Assembly (NCBI GenBank): GCA_016873635.1
Contig: VGWJ01000017.1
Location: 1-49,754, forward strand
Reading direction: 5' to 3'
Source of the DNA: Lentisphaerota bacterium
GTDB taxonomy: Bacteria > Verrucomicrobiota > Kiritimatiellia > UBA8416 > VGWJ01
Length of the DNA stretch: 49,754 bases
Translations under genes and position numbers: made by a program
Notes under the pieces: generated by a model
What the model was told of the DNA's origin: nothing
Database searches by the model: none
The model's input: the letters and a program-made list of their open reading frames with translations, nothing else
Part shown: piece after piece, positions 1 to 8,053 of the stretch
How positions within the stretch are numbered: the stretch's first letter is position 1
How the letters are laid out: each line of letters opens with the position of its first letter

Positions 1-229
1 TAATGACTGCAACAAGAACAGTTCGGCCGCGAAGCGGCTGAACTGCTCTCTATAGGATGATATGCCCAAGCGGTCCGGGCGCGTGCCGTGGATCGAGAAC
101 GAGCGGGGGGAGTGGAGAAACCTATGAAACGTAAGATGACATGGGCAATCGGCCTGGTTTCCATGCTGGCTGTTCGCCGATGCCGCCCTCAAACGCGAGT
201 CTCAACGGGGATTTCGGAGGCTTCCGGGT
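1..229. other. Non-coding region downstream of the tRNA genes
   Basis: No convincing gene is seen. A 68-codon open frame from 88 runs into the tRNA-Lys gene on the opposite strand and resembles nothing. The only structured part is the hairpin at 19-45. Positions 30-65 resemble a hairpin sequence found again at 5732-5765, upstream of the rubredoxin gene. Confidence 0.6.
19..45 (-). terminator. Hairpin, probable terminator of the tRNA/icd transcript
   Basis: A 12-bp stem (19-30 with 34-45, one G-U pair) closes on a GAA loop. Read on the minus strand, the hairpin is followed by a T-rich stretch (TTCTTGTTG), and it lies downstream of two minus-strand tRNA genes. This fits an intrinsic terminator. 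The T tract is interrupted, so the call is moderate. Confidence 0.45.
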
Positions 230-305
230 TGGTAGAGGCGGAGGGATTTGAACCCACGACCCGCGGATTAAGAGTCCGCTGCTCTGCCAGCTGAGCTACG
301 CCTCC
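230..305 (-). tRNA. tRNA-Lys (CTT anticodon)
   Basis: The minus strand folds as a full cloverleaf of 76 nt with an encoded CCA end. The acceptor stem is GGAGGCG/CGCCTCT, the D arm carries AGCTGG, and the anticodon stem GCGGA/TCCGC closes a CTCTTAA loop, giving anticodon CTT (Lys). The T loop is TTCAAAT, with one T-T mismatch in the T stem. A small GCCCCG/CGGGGC hairpin (312-327) separates it from the next tRNA gene. Confidence 0.95.
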
Positions 306-333
306 CCTGGCGCCCCGTTTCCGGGGCAAAGGC

Positions 334-408
334 TGGAGCGGGCGAAGGGACTTGAACCCTCGACAGCCACCTTGGCAAGGTGGAGCTCTACCACTGAGCT
401 ACGCCCGC
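334..408 (-). tRNA. tRNA-Gly (GCC anticodon)
   Basis: The minus strand gives a 75-nt cloverleaf with an encoded CCA. The acceptor stem is GCGGGCG/CGCCCGC with discriminator T. The anticodon stem CCACC/GGTGG closes a TTGCCAA loop, giving anticodon GCC (Gly). It lies between the isocitrate dehydrogenase stop and the tRNA-Lys gene on the same strand, so the three may share a transcript. Confidence 0.95.
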
Positions 409-491
409 GTCTGTTTCACTGAACCGGACATGTAGCCTGCCCGAAGCCGGGACGAAATGCAAATCGTTTTTCCCCGACCGTCTCCCGCAAG

Positions 492-1697
492 CTACAGCCG
501 CTCCGCCACGGCGGCGATGAAATCCGCCGTGCTCACCCGCCGGTTCGCCGGGCCGGGATCGGCCACGGCCAGCAGATCGCCGGTCATGATTCCGCTCTCC
601 ACGGTCTCGCGCGCCGCGGCTTCCAGGCGGTCCGCAAAGGCAATCACTTCCGGCGTGCCGTCCATCTCGCCCCGCTTGCGCAGGCCGCCGGTCCAGGCGA
701 AGATCAGCGCCATGGAGTTGGTCGAGGTCGCCTCGCCGGCAAGGTGCTTGTAGTAGTGCTTCTGCACGGTGCCGTGCGCGGCCTCGTACTCGAACGGACC
801 GTCGGGCGACACCAGCACCGAGGTCATCATCGCCAGGCTGCCGCAGGCCGAGGCCAGCATGTCCGACATCACGTCGCCGTCGTAGTTCTTGCAGGCCCAC
901 AGCATCCCGCCCTCGGATTTCACGATCCGCGCCACGGCGTCGTCGATCAGCGTAAAGAAATACTCGAGGCCCCGCGCCTCGAAGCGGTCTTTCCACGCGT
1001 GCGCGTACTCTTCCTCGAAGATGTCGCGGAAGCGCGCGTCGTAGGTCTTGGAAATCGTGTCCTTGGCGCTGAACCAGACGCTGATCCGGTTCTCCAGGGC
1101 GTAGGTGAAGCAGGCCCGCGCGAAGCTGCGTATCGACGCGTCGGTGTTGTGGATGCCCTGCAGGATCCCCGGCCCGTCGAACTCCCGGATCGTCTCGCGG
1201 ATCGGCGGGCCGCCGTCGGCCGGCGTGAAGACCAGCTCGCCGCGGCCCGGACCGGGCACGGCAATCTCGCGGTTGGCGTAGACGTCGCCGTAGGCGTGGC
1301 GCGCCAGGTGAATGGGCCGCTTCCAGTTGCGCACGGCGGGACGCACGTTGCGCACCAGGATCGGCACGCGGAACACCGTGCCGTCCAGCCGGCCGCGCAG
1401 GGTCGCGTTGGGGCTGGGCCAGGCCTTCTTCAGGCCGTACTCCCTGACGCGGTCGGCGTTGGGCGTGATCGTGGCGCACTTCACCCCCACGCCGTGCCGG
1501 CGTATCGCTTCGGCCGCTTCGACGGTCACGCGGTCGTCGGTGGCGTCGCGGTGCGGCAGGCCGAGATCGTAGTAGTCGGTCCGCATCTCCAAGTGCGGAA
1601 ACAGCAGCAGCTCCTTGACCATGGCCCACATCACGCGGGTCATCTCGTCGCCGTCGATTTCCACGACGATTCCTTCAACCCTCACCTTGTTTTTCAT
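492..1697 (-). CDS. icd: NADP-dependent isocitrate dehydrogenase
   Basis: A 401-aa enzyme of the isocitrate/isopropylmalate dehydrogenase family that oxidatively decarboxylates isocitrate to 2-oxoglutarate in the cytoplasm. It matches the eukaryotic-like (type II) NADP branch from end to end: IDGDEMTR near the N-terminus, VKCATITP, the substrate-binding RHAYGD, FEARGLEYFF with IDD (metal aspartates), KNYDGDV, and EAAHGTV plus STNSMALIFAWT near the cofactor site. The start chosen is ATG 1697, with AAGG upstream; an in-frame ATG at 1718 adds seven residues. It is divergent from the homocysteine methyltransferase gene across 84 bp. As an NADPH source it fits the NADP-linked hydrogenase elsewhere in the window. 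Confidence 0.95.
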   Translation of the reverse strand: MKNKVRVEGIVVEIDGDEMTRVMWAMVKELLLFPHLEMRTDYYDLGLPHRDATDDRVTVEAAEAIRRHGVGVKCATITPNADRVREYGLKKAWPSPNATLRGRLDGTVFRVPILVRNVRPAVRNWKRPIHLARHAYGDVYANREIAVPGPGRGELVFTPADGGPPIRETIREFDGPGILQGIHNTDASIRSFARACFTYALENRISVWFSAKDTISKTYDARFRDIFEEEYAHAWKDRFEARGLEYFFTLIDDAVARIVKSEGGMLWACKNYDGDVMSDMLASACGSLAMMTSVLVSPDGPFEYEAAHGTVQKHYYKHLAGEATSTNSMALIFAWTGGLRKRGEMDGTPEVIAFADRLEAAARETVESGIMTGDLLAVADPGPANRRVSTADFIAAVAERL

Positions 1698-1781
1698 GGG
1701 GGCTACCTTGTCGCGCATGCGCCGCGCCAAGTCCAGCGCAATTTCCGTTGACTTGGCGGACGCGCCGGATACCTTCGCGTC

Positions 1782-2696
1782 ATGCGCAGTCTTACCGCAG
1801 AACTGGCGCGGGGACGGGTGCTGGTCTCCGACGGCGCCTGGGGCACGCTGCTGCAGCAGCAGGGCCTCCAGCCGGGCGATTGCCCCGAGCTGTGGAACGT
1901 CGACCGGCCCGACGCCGTGCGCGGCATCGCCGCCGCCTACCTCGCCGCCGGCGCGGACATGGTGCTGACCAACAGCTTCGGCGGCAACCGCATCAAGCTG
2001 GCGCACTTCGGCCTGGCCGGCCGCGCGGCCGCCCTGAACAGGGCCGCGGCGGCGCTGTCGCGCGAAGCCGCCGGCGACCGCGCTTTCGTGGCCGGCTCCA
2101 TGGGGCCTACCGGCAAGCTGCTGCTGATGGGCGACGTCACCGCGGACGAGCTGCGCGACGCCTTCGGGGAGCAGGCCGCGGCCCTGGCCGCGGGCGGCGC
2201 CGACGCCTGCTGCATCGAGACTTTCGCGGCCCTCGACGAGGCCTGCCTGGCCGTGCGCGCCGCCCGCGAACGCACGGAGCTGGAAGTCATCGCCACGTTC
2301 ACCTTCGCGCGCACGGCCCGGGGCGAATACCGCACCATGATGGGCACGGCGCCGGCCGAGATCGTCGCGCCGCTGCTGGAGGCCGGCGCGCACGTGGTGG
2401 GCGCGAACTGCGGGAACGGCATGGCGCAAATGGTCGAGATCGTGCGCGAAATGCGCGCCGTCAGCGCGACGGTCCCGATTCTCGTCCACGCCAACGCCGG
2501 CATGCCACGCCACGTCGGCGGCGCGGACGTCTTTCCCGAGACGCCGGCGGAAACCGCGTCTTACATCCCGGCGGTGATCGCCGCCGGAGCGAACATCGTC
2601 GGCGGCTGCTGCGGCACGACGCCCGCGCATATCCGGGCGATCGCCCAGGCGGTCGCCGGTCTCCGACAACCGACAACCGACAACCGACAACCATGA
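1782..2696 (+). CDS. Homocysteine S-methyltransferase domain protein (MetH N-module)
   Basis: A 304-aa homocysteine-binding TIM barrel of the Pfam S-methyl_trans family. The three zinc-ligand cysteines are present: Cys210 in GANCGNG and Cys276-Cys277 in GGCCGTTP. It has the size of the first module of cobalamin-dependent methionine synthase and probably accepts a methyl group from a corrinoid protein to make methionine. Its stop overlaps the next start by ATGA (2693-2696), so the two are translationally coupled. The last codons ([10 protein letters not shown]) are encoded by four CCGACAA heptamers and look like an added tail rather than part of the fold. BHMT-type or other methyl donors cannot be excluded. 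Confidence 0.9.
   Translation: MRSLTAELARGRVLVSDGAWGTLLQQQGLQPGDCPELWNVDRPDAVRGIAAAYLAAGADMVLTNSFGGNRIKLAHFGLAGRAAALNRAAAALSREAAGDRAFVAGSMGPTGKLLLMGDVTADELRDAFGEQAAALAAGGADACCIETFAALDEACLAVRAARERTELEVIATFTFARTARGEYRTMMGTAPAEIVAPLLEAGAHVVGANCGNGMAQMVEIVREMRAVSATVPILVHANAGMPRHVGGADVFPETPAETASYIPAVIAAGANIVGGCCGTTPAHIRAIAQAVAGLRQPTTDNRQP
2663..2692. repeat. Tandem heptamer repeat, 4 x CCGACAA
   Basis: Four perfect copies of CCGACAA (2663-2690) plus CC end exactly before the ATG at 2693. They encode the C-terminus of the upstream protein. Related heptamer tracts occur at 10396, 11699, 33200 and 47539. Confidence 0.9.
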
Positions 2697-3709
2697 ACAT
2701 CCCTCCCTTCATCGCCGTCGGCGAGAACATCCACTGCACGCGTATCCTCAAAGTAGGCGGCAAGTTCGTGAAGGCCGCCGGCGGCGGTCACGTCATCGCC
2801 TACACCGCCGACGGCGGGGCCCGCGAACTGCCGGTCAGTCCGGCCTTTGTCGGCAACGCCGACTGGGAAGCCGGCAAGCTGAAGCACTGCGCCGTGGCCA
2901 TCTGGCAGGGCAACTACGGCAGCGCGGACGGCAAACGGGCGGGCGCGCACTACGTCCAGGCCATGGCGCGGGAGCAGGCGGGCGCGGGGGCGACGTACCT
3001 GGACGTCAACGTGGACGAATTCAGCACCGACGCCGACGAGCGCGCCCGCGCGATGAAGTGGACCGTGGAAACGGTGCAGGCGGCCGTCGCCGTCCCGATC
3101 AGCGTGGATTCCTCCAACGTCGCCATCCTGCGGGCCGGGCTGCAGGCCTGCGACAAGGCGCGCGGCCGCCCCATGGTCAACTCCGTGTCGCTGGAGCGCC
3201 CCGCGGCCGTGGACGCGGCGCGCGAGTTCAACGCCGTGGTGATCGCGTCGGCCGCGGGCGAAGCGGGCCTGCCTTCGAACACCGCCGAACGCCTGGCCAA
3301 CCTCGACCGCATCGTGTCGCGGCTGCGGGACGGCGGCATGGAGCCGGAGGCGATTCACGCCGACCCGCTGGTGTTCCCGATCTCGACCGACAGCGGCAAC
3401 GGCAAGGCCTTCCTCGAGGCGGTCGCGGCCGTGCGTCAGCGCTACGGCAAAGCCATGCACATCGTGGCCGGCCTCAGCAACGTTTCCTTCGGCATGCCCG
3501 GCCGCAAGCTGATCAACCAGGTCTTCGCGCGGCTGGCCGTGGAGGCCGGCGCCGACGGCGGCATCGTGGACCCGCTGCAGATCAATGCGCGGACAATCGC
3601 GGAGCTGGACACGGCCGGCGAGCCGTTCCGCCTGGCCCGCGCGCTGCTGCTGGGCGAAGACGAGTTCGGCATGGAATTCATCACGGCCGCCCGCGAAGGC
3701 CGGATCTGA
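2693..3709 (+). CDS. Pterin-binding methyltetrahydrofolate methyltransferase (MetH second module)
   Basis: A 338-aa protein with a dihydropteroate-synthase-like TIM barrel. It begins with [12 protein letters not shown], as methionine synthase and AcsE-type methyltransferases do, and carries [11 protein letters not shown] and VPISVDSSN, then [10 protein letters not shown], all typical of CH3-H4folate binding. It should move the methyl group of 5-methyl-tetrahydrofolate onto a corrinoid cofactor. Together with the preceding gene it gives the first half of MetH as two separate chains; no cobalamin-binding or reactivation domain is encoded beside it. Roughly 40 residues after the N-terminal motif ([11 protein letters not shown] onward) form an insertion before the barrel. 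The partner corrinoid protein must lie elsewhere, and an acetogenesis-type role is possible. Confidence 0.85.
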   Translation: MNIPPFIAVGENIHCTRILKVGGKFVKAAGGGHVIAYTADGGARELPVSPAFVGNADWEAGKLKHCAVAIWQGNYGSADGKRAGAHYVQAMAREQAGAGATYLDVNVDEFSTDADERARAMKWTVETVQAAVAVPISVDSSNVAILRAGLQACDKARGRPMVNSVSLERPAAVDAAREFNAVVIASAAGEAGLPSNTAERLANLDRIVSRLRDGGMEPEAIHADPLVFPISTDSGNGKAFLEAVAAVRQRYGKAMHIVAGLSNVSFGMPGRKLINQVFARLAVEAGADGGIVDPLQINARTIAELDTAGEPFRLARALLLGEDEFGMEFITAAREGRI

Positions 3710-3747
3710 GGGAGAGGGCGCGGGCAGGCCGGGGTGAAAGCATCAAG

Positions 3748-3776
3748 CCGGCCGTTCCCGGCCGGTCCGGAACGGC
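3748..3776 (+). promoter_or_regulatory. Alternative hairpins before the DNA methyltransferase start
   Basis: Two mutually exclusive perfect stems share bases. CCGGCCG (3748-3754) pairs with CGGCCGG (3759-3765) around TTCC. GCCGTTCC (3751-3758) pairs with GGAACGGC (3769-3776). The second stem ends six bases before the ATG at 3783 and would cover the ribosome-binding region. No T tract follows, so this looks more like translational control than termination. Confidence 0.35.
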
Positions 3777-3782
3777 GAAAGC

Positions 3783-4625
3783 ATGGCCAGCCTTACCGTA
3801 CACTTCGGAGACAACCTGCCCATCCTGGAGACCCTGCCGGACGGGCTGGCCGACCTGATCTACATCGATCCGCCCTTCAACACCGGCAAAATCCAGCGGC
3901 GCGCGCGCATCGCCGCCGTGCGGGACGAAGCCGGCGACCGCACCGGCTTCCAGGGCCGCCGCTACCGCACCGTGAAGCTCGACGCCAGCGAGTTCAACGA
4001 CGTCTTTGACGACTACCTGCTCTTCCTTGAGCCGCGCCTCGCCCAGGCGCGCCGCCTCCTGAAGAACGGCGGCAGCCTCTTCCTGCACATCGACTGCCGC
4101 GAAGCGCACTACTGCAAGGTTCTGCTCGACCGCATGTTCGGGCGGGGCTCGTTCATGAACGAGATCGTCTGGGCCTACGACTACGGCGGCCGGCCCAGGC
4201 GCCGCTGGCCGGCGAAGCACGATACCATCTTCTGGTACGCGCGCGACCCCCGCCAATACCAGTTCCACCTCGCGGAGTGCGACCGCATTCCCTACATGGC
4301 GCCGGCCCTCGCCGGCCCGGCCAAGGCCGCCCGCGGCAAGACGCCCACCGACGTGTGGTGGCACACCATCGTCAGCCCCACCGGCCGCGAAAAGACCGGC
4401 TATCCCACCCAGAAACCGCGCGGAATCGTCGACCGCATCGTCAAAGTCCACTCGCGGCCGGGCGACATGCTCCTCGACTTCTTCGCCGGCAGCGGAACCC
4501 TCGGCGAGGCGGCCCTGGCGCACGGCCGCAACTGCGTGCTGATCGACAACAACCCCGAGGCCATCCGCGTCATGCGCCGCCGCTTCGCCGGCCGCGACGT
4601 GAAATGGATCGGCTGGACGTCCTGA
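3783..4625 (+). CDS. Solitary DNA methyltransferase, beta class (N6-adenine or N4-cytosine)
   Basis: A 280-aa amino-methyltransferase. The catalytic motif IV is DPPF (residues 29-32) and the AdoMet-binding motif I DFFAGSGT comes near the C-terminus (about 232-239), which is the permuted order of the beta class. TQKP just upstream of motif I is also typical. No restriction endonuclease gene is near, so it looks like an orphan methylase; the recognition sequence cannot be read from the protein. A paired hairpin structure lies directly upstream of its start. panB follows after 23 bp on the same strand, an unusual pairing that suggests operon membership by position rather than by function. Confidence 0.88.
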   Translation: MASLTVHFGDNLPILETLPDGLADLIYIDPPFNTGKIQRRARIAAVRDEAGDRTGFQGRRYRTVKLDASEFNDVFDDYLLFLEPRLAQARRLLKNGGSLFLHIDCREAHYCKVLLDRMFGRGSFMNEIVWAYDYGGRPRRRWPAKHDTIFWYARDPRQYQFHLAECDRIPYMAPALAGPAKAARGKTPTDVWWHTIVSPTGREKTGYPTQKPRGIVDRIVKVHSRPGDMLLDFFAGSGTLGEAALAHGRNCVLIDNNPEAIRVMRRRFAGRDVKWIGWTS

Positions 4626-4648
4626 GCGTTTTGAAGGACAATGCGCCC

Positions 4649-5479
4649 GTGAAGAAGACCGCCGCCTACCTGCGCGCGAAGAAAGCGCGGGGCGAGCCCA
4701 TCGCGGCCCTGACCTGCTACGACTACCCCACGGCCGTGCTGGAGGAAGAAGCCGGCGTGGATATTGTTCTGGTGGGCGACAGCGTGGGCACGAACGTCCT
4801 CGGCTACGCCAGCGAGCGCGAGGTCACGATGGACGACATGGCGCATCACGTCAGGGCCGTGCGCCGCGGCGTGCGTTCGGCGTACGTGCTCGCGGACATG
4901 CCTTACGGGTCCTGCGACACCCCGGCTCTCGCCGTGGAGAACGCCCGCCGCCTGCTGTCGGACGGGGCGGACGGCGTCAAGGTCGAGGCCGCCCGGCCGG
5001 ACGTGGTGCGCGCGCTGTCCGGCGCGGGCGTCGAAGTCTGTTCGCACCTCGGTCTCACCCCGCAGTTCGACGACAGGCCGCGCTACCGCGCCAGGACCGC
5101 GTCGGAGGCGGCGCGGTTCGCCGCCGATGCCTTCGGCATGCAGGCAGCCGGCGCCGCGCTCATCCTGTTCGAGACCATTCCCGAAGAACTCGCGCGCTAT
5201 CTGACCGAGCGACTGGTTCCGCCCACGATCGGCATCGGCGCGGGGCGGTACACGGACGGCCAGGTTCTGGTGGTCCTCGACGTGCTCGGCATCACGCCGC
5301 GGGCTTTCCGCCACAACCGGCGCTACGAAGACCTGCGGAGCCGCGTCCTGCGGGCGGTGGGCGCCTACCGGAACGAGGTGGCCGCGCGGCGCTTTCCGGG
5401 CGAGGAGAACCTGCGCCACATGGAACCCGGGGAGTGGGAGCGGTTCCTGGAGGCCGCGGAGGCCGGCCGGAAGACGTGA
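4649..5479 (+). CDS. panB: 3-methyl-2-oxobutanoate hydroxymethyltransferase
   Basis: Ketopantoate hydroxymethyltransferase, a 276-aa TIM barrel of pantothenate synthesis that adds a hydroxymethyl group from methylene-tetrahydrofolate to 2-oxoisovalerate. Family residues are in place: LTCYDYP, LVGDS (Asp44), LADMPYG (Asp83), GVKVE (Lys111 and Glu113), HLGLTPQ and LFETIP (Glu175). The open frame reaches far upstream inside the methyltransferase gene; GTG 4649 is chosen because AAGGA sits about ten bases before it and it gives the usual family length. TTG 4631 is an alternative. Its use of a C1-folate donor matches the folate-linked genes upstream. It converges on the rubredoxin gene with a 29-bp gap. 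Confidence 0.93.
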   Translation: MKKTAAYLRAKKARGEPIAALTCYDYPTAVLEEEAGVDIVLVGDSVGTNVLGYASEREVTMDDMAHHVRAVRRGVRSAYVLADMPYGSCDTPALAVENARRLLSDGADGVKVEAARPDVVRALSGAGVEVCSHLGLTPQFDDRPRYRARTASEAARFAADAFGMQAAGAALILFETIPEELARYLTERLVPPTIGIGAGRYTDGQVLVVLDVLGITPRAFRHNRRYEDLRSRVLRAVGAYRNEVAARRFPGEENLRHMEPGEWERFLEAAEAGRKT

Positions 5480-5508
5480 GCGTCCCCGGCGAGCGGCGCG
5501 GAGCGGCG

Positions 5509-5670
5509 TCAGTCCACCGGCGAGAACTGATCCTTGCCGACGCCGCAGTCGGGGCAGACCCAGTCGTCGGGAACGTCCTCGAAGGCCGTGCCGGCGGCCA
5601 CCCCGCCGTCGGGATCGCCGATTTGCGGATCGTACACGTAGCCGCACGCGTCACAGACGTATTTCTTCAT
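5509..5670 (-). CDS. Rubredoxin
   Basis: A 53-aa rubredoxin of standard length with two iron-binding knuckles, CDACGY at the N-terminus (Cys6, Cys9) and CPDCG near the C-terminus (Cys39, Cys42), and the typical [13 protein letters not shown] segment between. It carries single electrons in the cytoplasm, often to oxygen- or peroxide-detoxifying enzymes in anaerobes. The start ATG 5670 is set by a GGAG seven bases upstream, and a good promoter (TTGAGC, 17 bp, TATAGT) lies 45-75 bp further up. It is transcribed alone, divergently from nqrB. No obvious redox partner gene is adjacent. Confidence 0.97.
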   Translation of the reverse strand: MKKYVCDACGYVYDPQIGDPDGGVAAGTAFEDVPDDWVCPDCGVGKDQFSPVD

Positions 5671-5715
5671 TCTTATTCTCCGCTTCCTCCGCCCGGTCCC
5701 GAGGCAAGTGTTCCG

Positions 5716-5744
5716 ACTATACCTACCGCTCCGAAGCGGCTCAA
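5716..5744 (-). promoter_or_regulatory. Sigma70-type promoter of the rubredoxin gene
   Basis: On the minus strand, TTGAGC (5744-5739) and TATAGT (5721-5716) are 17 bp apart, about 45 bp before the rubredoxin ATG. The -35 box lies in a hairpin sequence (AAGCGG...CCGCTT) that resembles one at 30-65. Confidence 0.55.
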
Positions 5745-5813
5745 CCGCTTTCTTGGATTGCATTTTCGATTTCCCATTTCCAATCGGCCCCGCTAGGCTT
5801 TCCGGAAGCGCGC

Positions 5814-6773
5814 GTGGCGCGCCCGCGGGGATGGGTCGTGGCCGAAAAGACGCAACTGATACGCTGGCAGAAGCCCATGCGGCGCGTGCTGTGGGCCTCG
5901 GCGCCGATCGCGGTTGCGGGCGTGTACTTCTTCGGCTGGCGCGTGGCGGCGCTGCTGGCGCTGGCCAACGCGGCGGGATTTCTTGCCGAATGGGCCTTCG
6001 CGCGCCCGCGTCGCGAGCCGGTAACATCGGCGGTCTTCGTGTCGGCCACGCTGTTCACGCTCTCCCTGCCCCCCACCCTCCCCGCCTGGATGGCCGTGCT
6101 GGGAATCGTGTTCGCGGTCGTTTTCGGCAAGATGGTTTTCGGCGGCTTCGGGCGGAACGTCTTCAACCCGGCCCTGACCGGGCGCGCGTTCATCTACGTC
6201 AGCTTCGGCGCGCAGATGACGGGGGTCTGGTCCGAACCCGTCTCCGGCGCGGCGGGCGGCTTCGCGCGCTACGCGTCCGACGCCGTTACCTCCGCTACGC
6301 CCGGCATGCTGCTCAAGACCGGCGCGGACTTCAGCGTGGCCGGGCTCTTCCTCGGCCGCACCGCCGGCGTCATCGGCGGCACCAGCGTGCTACTGACGGT
6401 CCTGTGCGGCCTGTACATCCTCTGGAACGGAACCGCCGACTACCGGATCGTGGTTTCCGGCGTCGCGGGTTTTCTGGCCATGCAGACGGCCCTGTGGCTG
6501 GCGGGCGCGGACAAGGCCGCCGATCCCCTGCGGGCCACGCTGGCCGGCAGTTTCGTGATCGGGATCTTCTTCTATGCCACGGACCCGGTGTCCGCGGCGC
6601 AGACGAGCCCGGGACGGTGGCTGTACGGCGCCTTCATTGGAATGGTTTCGTCGCTGATCGGCGTATTCTCGGCGTGGCCCGCGGGCACGATGTTCGCGAT
6701 CCTGCTGGCCAACGTGTTCGCGCCGATCACCGACCATGCCATCCGGGCGATGAAGACGGGGGCCAGGCGCTAG
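5814..6773 (+). CDS. nqrB: Na+-translocating NADH:quinone reductase subunit B (NqrB/RnfD family)
   Basis: A 319-aa membrane subunit with about eight to ten hydrophobic helices. It carries the covalent-FMN motif DAVTSAT, with Thr162 as the expected attachment residue, and the family stretch [14 protein letters not shown]. It should bind flavin and take part in sodium translocation coupled to electron flow. The length is nearer to RnfD than to classical NqrB (about 410 aa), lacking part of the usual N-terminus. The four genes that follow are Nqr-type, so NqrB is the better name. The start is GTG 5814, or GTG 5838, eight codons later; neither has a strong ribosome-binding site. nqrA, which normally precedes nqrB, is absent. 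Confidence 0.9.
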   Translation: MARPRGWVVAEKTQLIRWQKPMRRVLWASAPIAVAGVYFFGWRVAALLALANAAGFLAEWAFARPRREPVTSAVFVSATLFTLSLPPTLPAWMAVLGIVFAVVFGKMVFGGFGRNVFNPALTGRAFIYVSFGAQMTGVWSEPVSGAAGGFARYASDAVTSATPGMLLKTGADFSVAGLFLGRTAGVIGGTSVLLTVLCGLYILWNGTADYRIVVSGVAGFLAMQTALWLAGADKAADPLRATLAGSFVIGIFFYATDPVSAAQTSPGRWLYGAFIGMVSSLIGVFSAWPAGTMFAILLANVFAPITDHAIRAMKTGARR

Positions 6774-6791
6774 GGGGTGCGGGAGGGTGAG

Positions 6792-7400
6792 ATGGAGAAA
6801 GGCGTGAGAGGGAAGATGCGGGAGCGCGCGTTCACCGTGTTCTTCATGTTCGCGCTGACGCTGGTCTTCGTCTCGGCCGTCTCCGCGCTGCACCTGGCCA
6901 CACGCGACACGGTGGCCAGGAAGGCGGGAATGTACCTGAAACGCGCCGTCCTGGCGGCGGCCGGCCTGGACGGCGGTCTCGACGACGCCGGCGTCGCCGC
7001 GCTCTATGACGCCGCCGTGACGCCGGAGCCGGACGCCGCGCGGCCCGCACGCTACGCCGTCCGCGACCCCGACACGGGCGCCCCGCGCGCCACGGTTTTT
7101 CCGCGCGCCTTCCCCGGGCTGTGGGGCACGATCCGGGCAACGGTCGGTCTCGGGCCCGACGGCGCCACCCTCACGGGCGTGGCGTTCCTGGAACACAACG
7201 AGACCCCCGGACTGGGCGCCCGCGTCACGGAGTCGTGGTTCGAAGGCCAGTTCGCGGGCAAGCGCGGACCGTTCAGGCTGGTTCCGGAAGGCACGCGGTC
7301 CGCCGCCGTGGACGAGATCGACGCGGTCACCGGCGCCAGCATCACGTCCCGGGCGGTGCGCGACATGCTCAACGCGCTGGCCAGGGAGCAGACGCAATGA
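6792..7400 (+). CDS. nqrC: Na+-NQR subunit C (NqrC/RnfG family)
   Basis: A 202-aa protein with one N-terminal membrane anchor (residues about 14-36) and a periplasmic FMN-binding domain. The flavinylation motif near the C-terminus reads DAVTGASITS; the expected acceptor is Ser183 where most family members have threonine. It passes electrons between the flavin of NqrB and the other Nqr centres. The start ATG 6792 is supported by GGGAGGG five bases upstream; an in-frame GTG at 6777 lacks this. Its stop overlaps the nqrD start (ATGA, 7397-7400). It is shorter than typical NqrC (about 255 aa). Confidence 0.9.
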   Translation: MEKGVRGKMRERAFTVFFMFALTLVFVSAVSALHLATRDTVARKAGMYLKRAVLAAAGLDGGLDDAGVAALYDAAVTPEPDAARPARYAVRDPDTGAPRATVFPRAFPGLWGTIRATVGLGPDGATLTGVAFLEHNETPGLGARVTESWFEGQFAGKRGPFRLVPEGTRSAAVDEIDAVTGASITSRAVRDMLNALAREQTQ

Positions 7401-8029
7401 CATCCGGCCGGATCAAGCGCATCATGCTGGGCGGCATCGGCCGCGATAACCCCGTCTTCGCGCAGGTCCTGGGCATCTGCTCCACGCTGGCGGTGACGAA
7501 CGTGCTGCGCAACACCGTGGTCATGTGCCTGGGTCTGGTTTTCACGCTGGCGCTCTCCAACCTGACGGTGTCCGCGCTCAGGCGCCTGATGCCCGCGCGC
7601 GTCCGCATGATGGCGGAAGTGCTCGTCATCGCCTGCTACGTGATCATCGTGGACATCGCGCTGAAGGCCCTTGCGCCGGATATCTCGCGCCAGCTCGGGC
7701 CGTACGTGGGCCTGATCATCACCAACTGCATCGTCATGGGCCGCGCCGAAGCGTTTGCCCTGAGCAACCCGCCGCTGCCGTCCCTGGCGGACGGCGTGGC
7801 GGCGGGCATCGGCTACTCCTGCGTGCTGCTGGTCATCGCCTTCTTCCGCGAGCTGCTGGGATCCGGAACCGTGTGGGGCGCGCGGGTCCTGGGCGAGTGG
7901 TGGACCAACTGGGCCATCATGGTCATGGCGCCCGGCGCGTTTTTCATGCTGGCAGTCTTCATCTGGATCGTCAAGGGCGCCATCCCGCGCGCCGGGAATG
8001 CCGCGGGAAAGGAGTCCGGCAAACAATGA
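7397..8029 (+). CDS. nqrD: Na+-NQR subunit D
   Basis: A 210-aa integral membrane protein with about six helices, closely following NqrD: NPVFAQVLGICSTLAVT at the N-terminus, then YVGLIITNCIVMGRAEAF, a membrane segment with the conserved cysteine of the intramembrane iron centre, and FFRELLGSGT. With NqrE it forms the pseudo-symmetric pair that holds the iron between them. It starts inside the nqrC stop codon, so translation is coupled. The last residues (AAGKESGKQ) form a polar tail. Confidence 0.95.
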   Translation: MTSGRIKRIMLGGIGRDNPVFAQVLGICSTLAVTNVLRNTVVMCLGLVFTLALSNLTVSALRRLMPARVRMMAEVLVIACYVIIVDIALKALAPDISRQLGPYVGLIITNCIVMGRAEAFALSNPPLPSLADGVAAGIGYSCVLLVIAFFRELLGSGTVWGARVLGEWWTNWAIMVMAPGAFFMLAVFIWIVKGAIPRAGNAAGKESGKQ

Positions 8030-8053
8030 TCCGCCGCTCGCCGGGGAGACGTC

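Noticed and set aside
88-294. A 68-residue open frame near the window start
   Set aside because: It ends within the tRNA-Lys gene on the other strand and has no supporting motif.
492-2690. A very long minus-strand open frame joining isocitrate dehydrogenase to the region of the homocysteine methyltransferase gene
   Set aside because: Only the part from 1697 down resembles a protein family. The rest is the antisense of a well-supported gene, typical of high-GC DNA.
2663-2692. The heptamer tract as part of a CRISPR array
   Set aside because: The units are seven bases with no spacers, and no cas gene is in the window.
4277-4648. N-terminal extension of panB reaching into the DNA methyltransferase gene
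   Set aside because: The added residues are a shadow frame of the methyltransferase; GTG 4649 has a ribosome-binding site and gives the family length.
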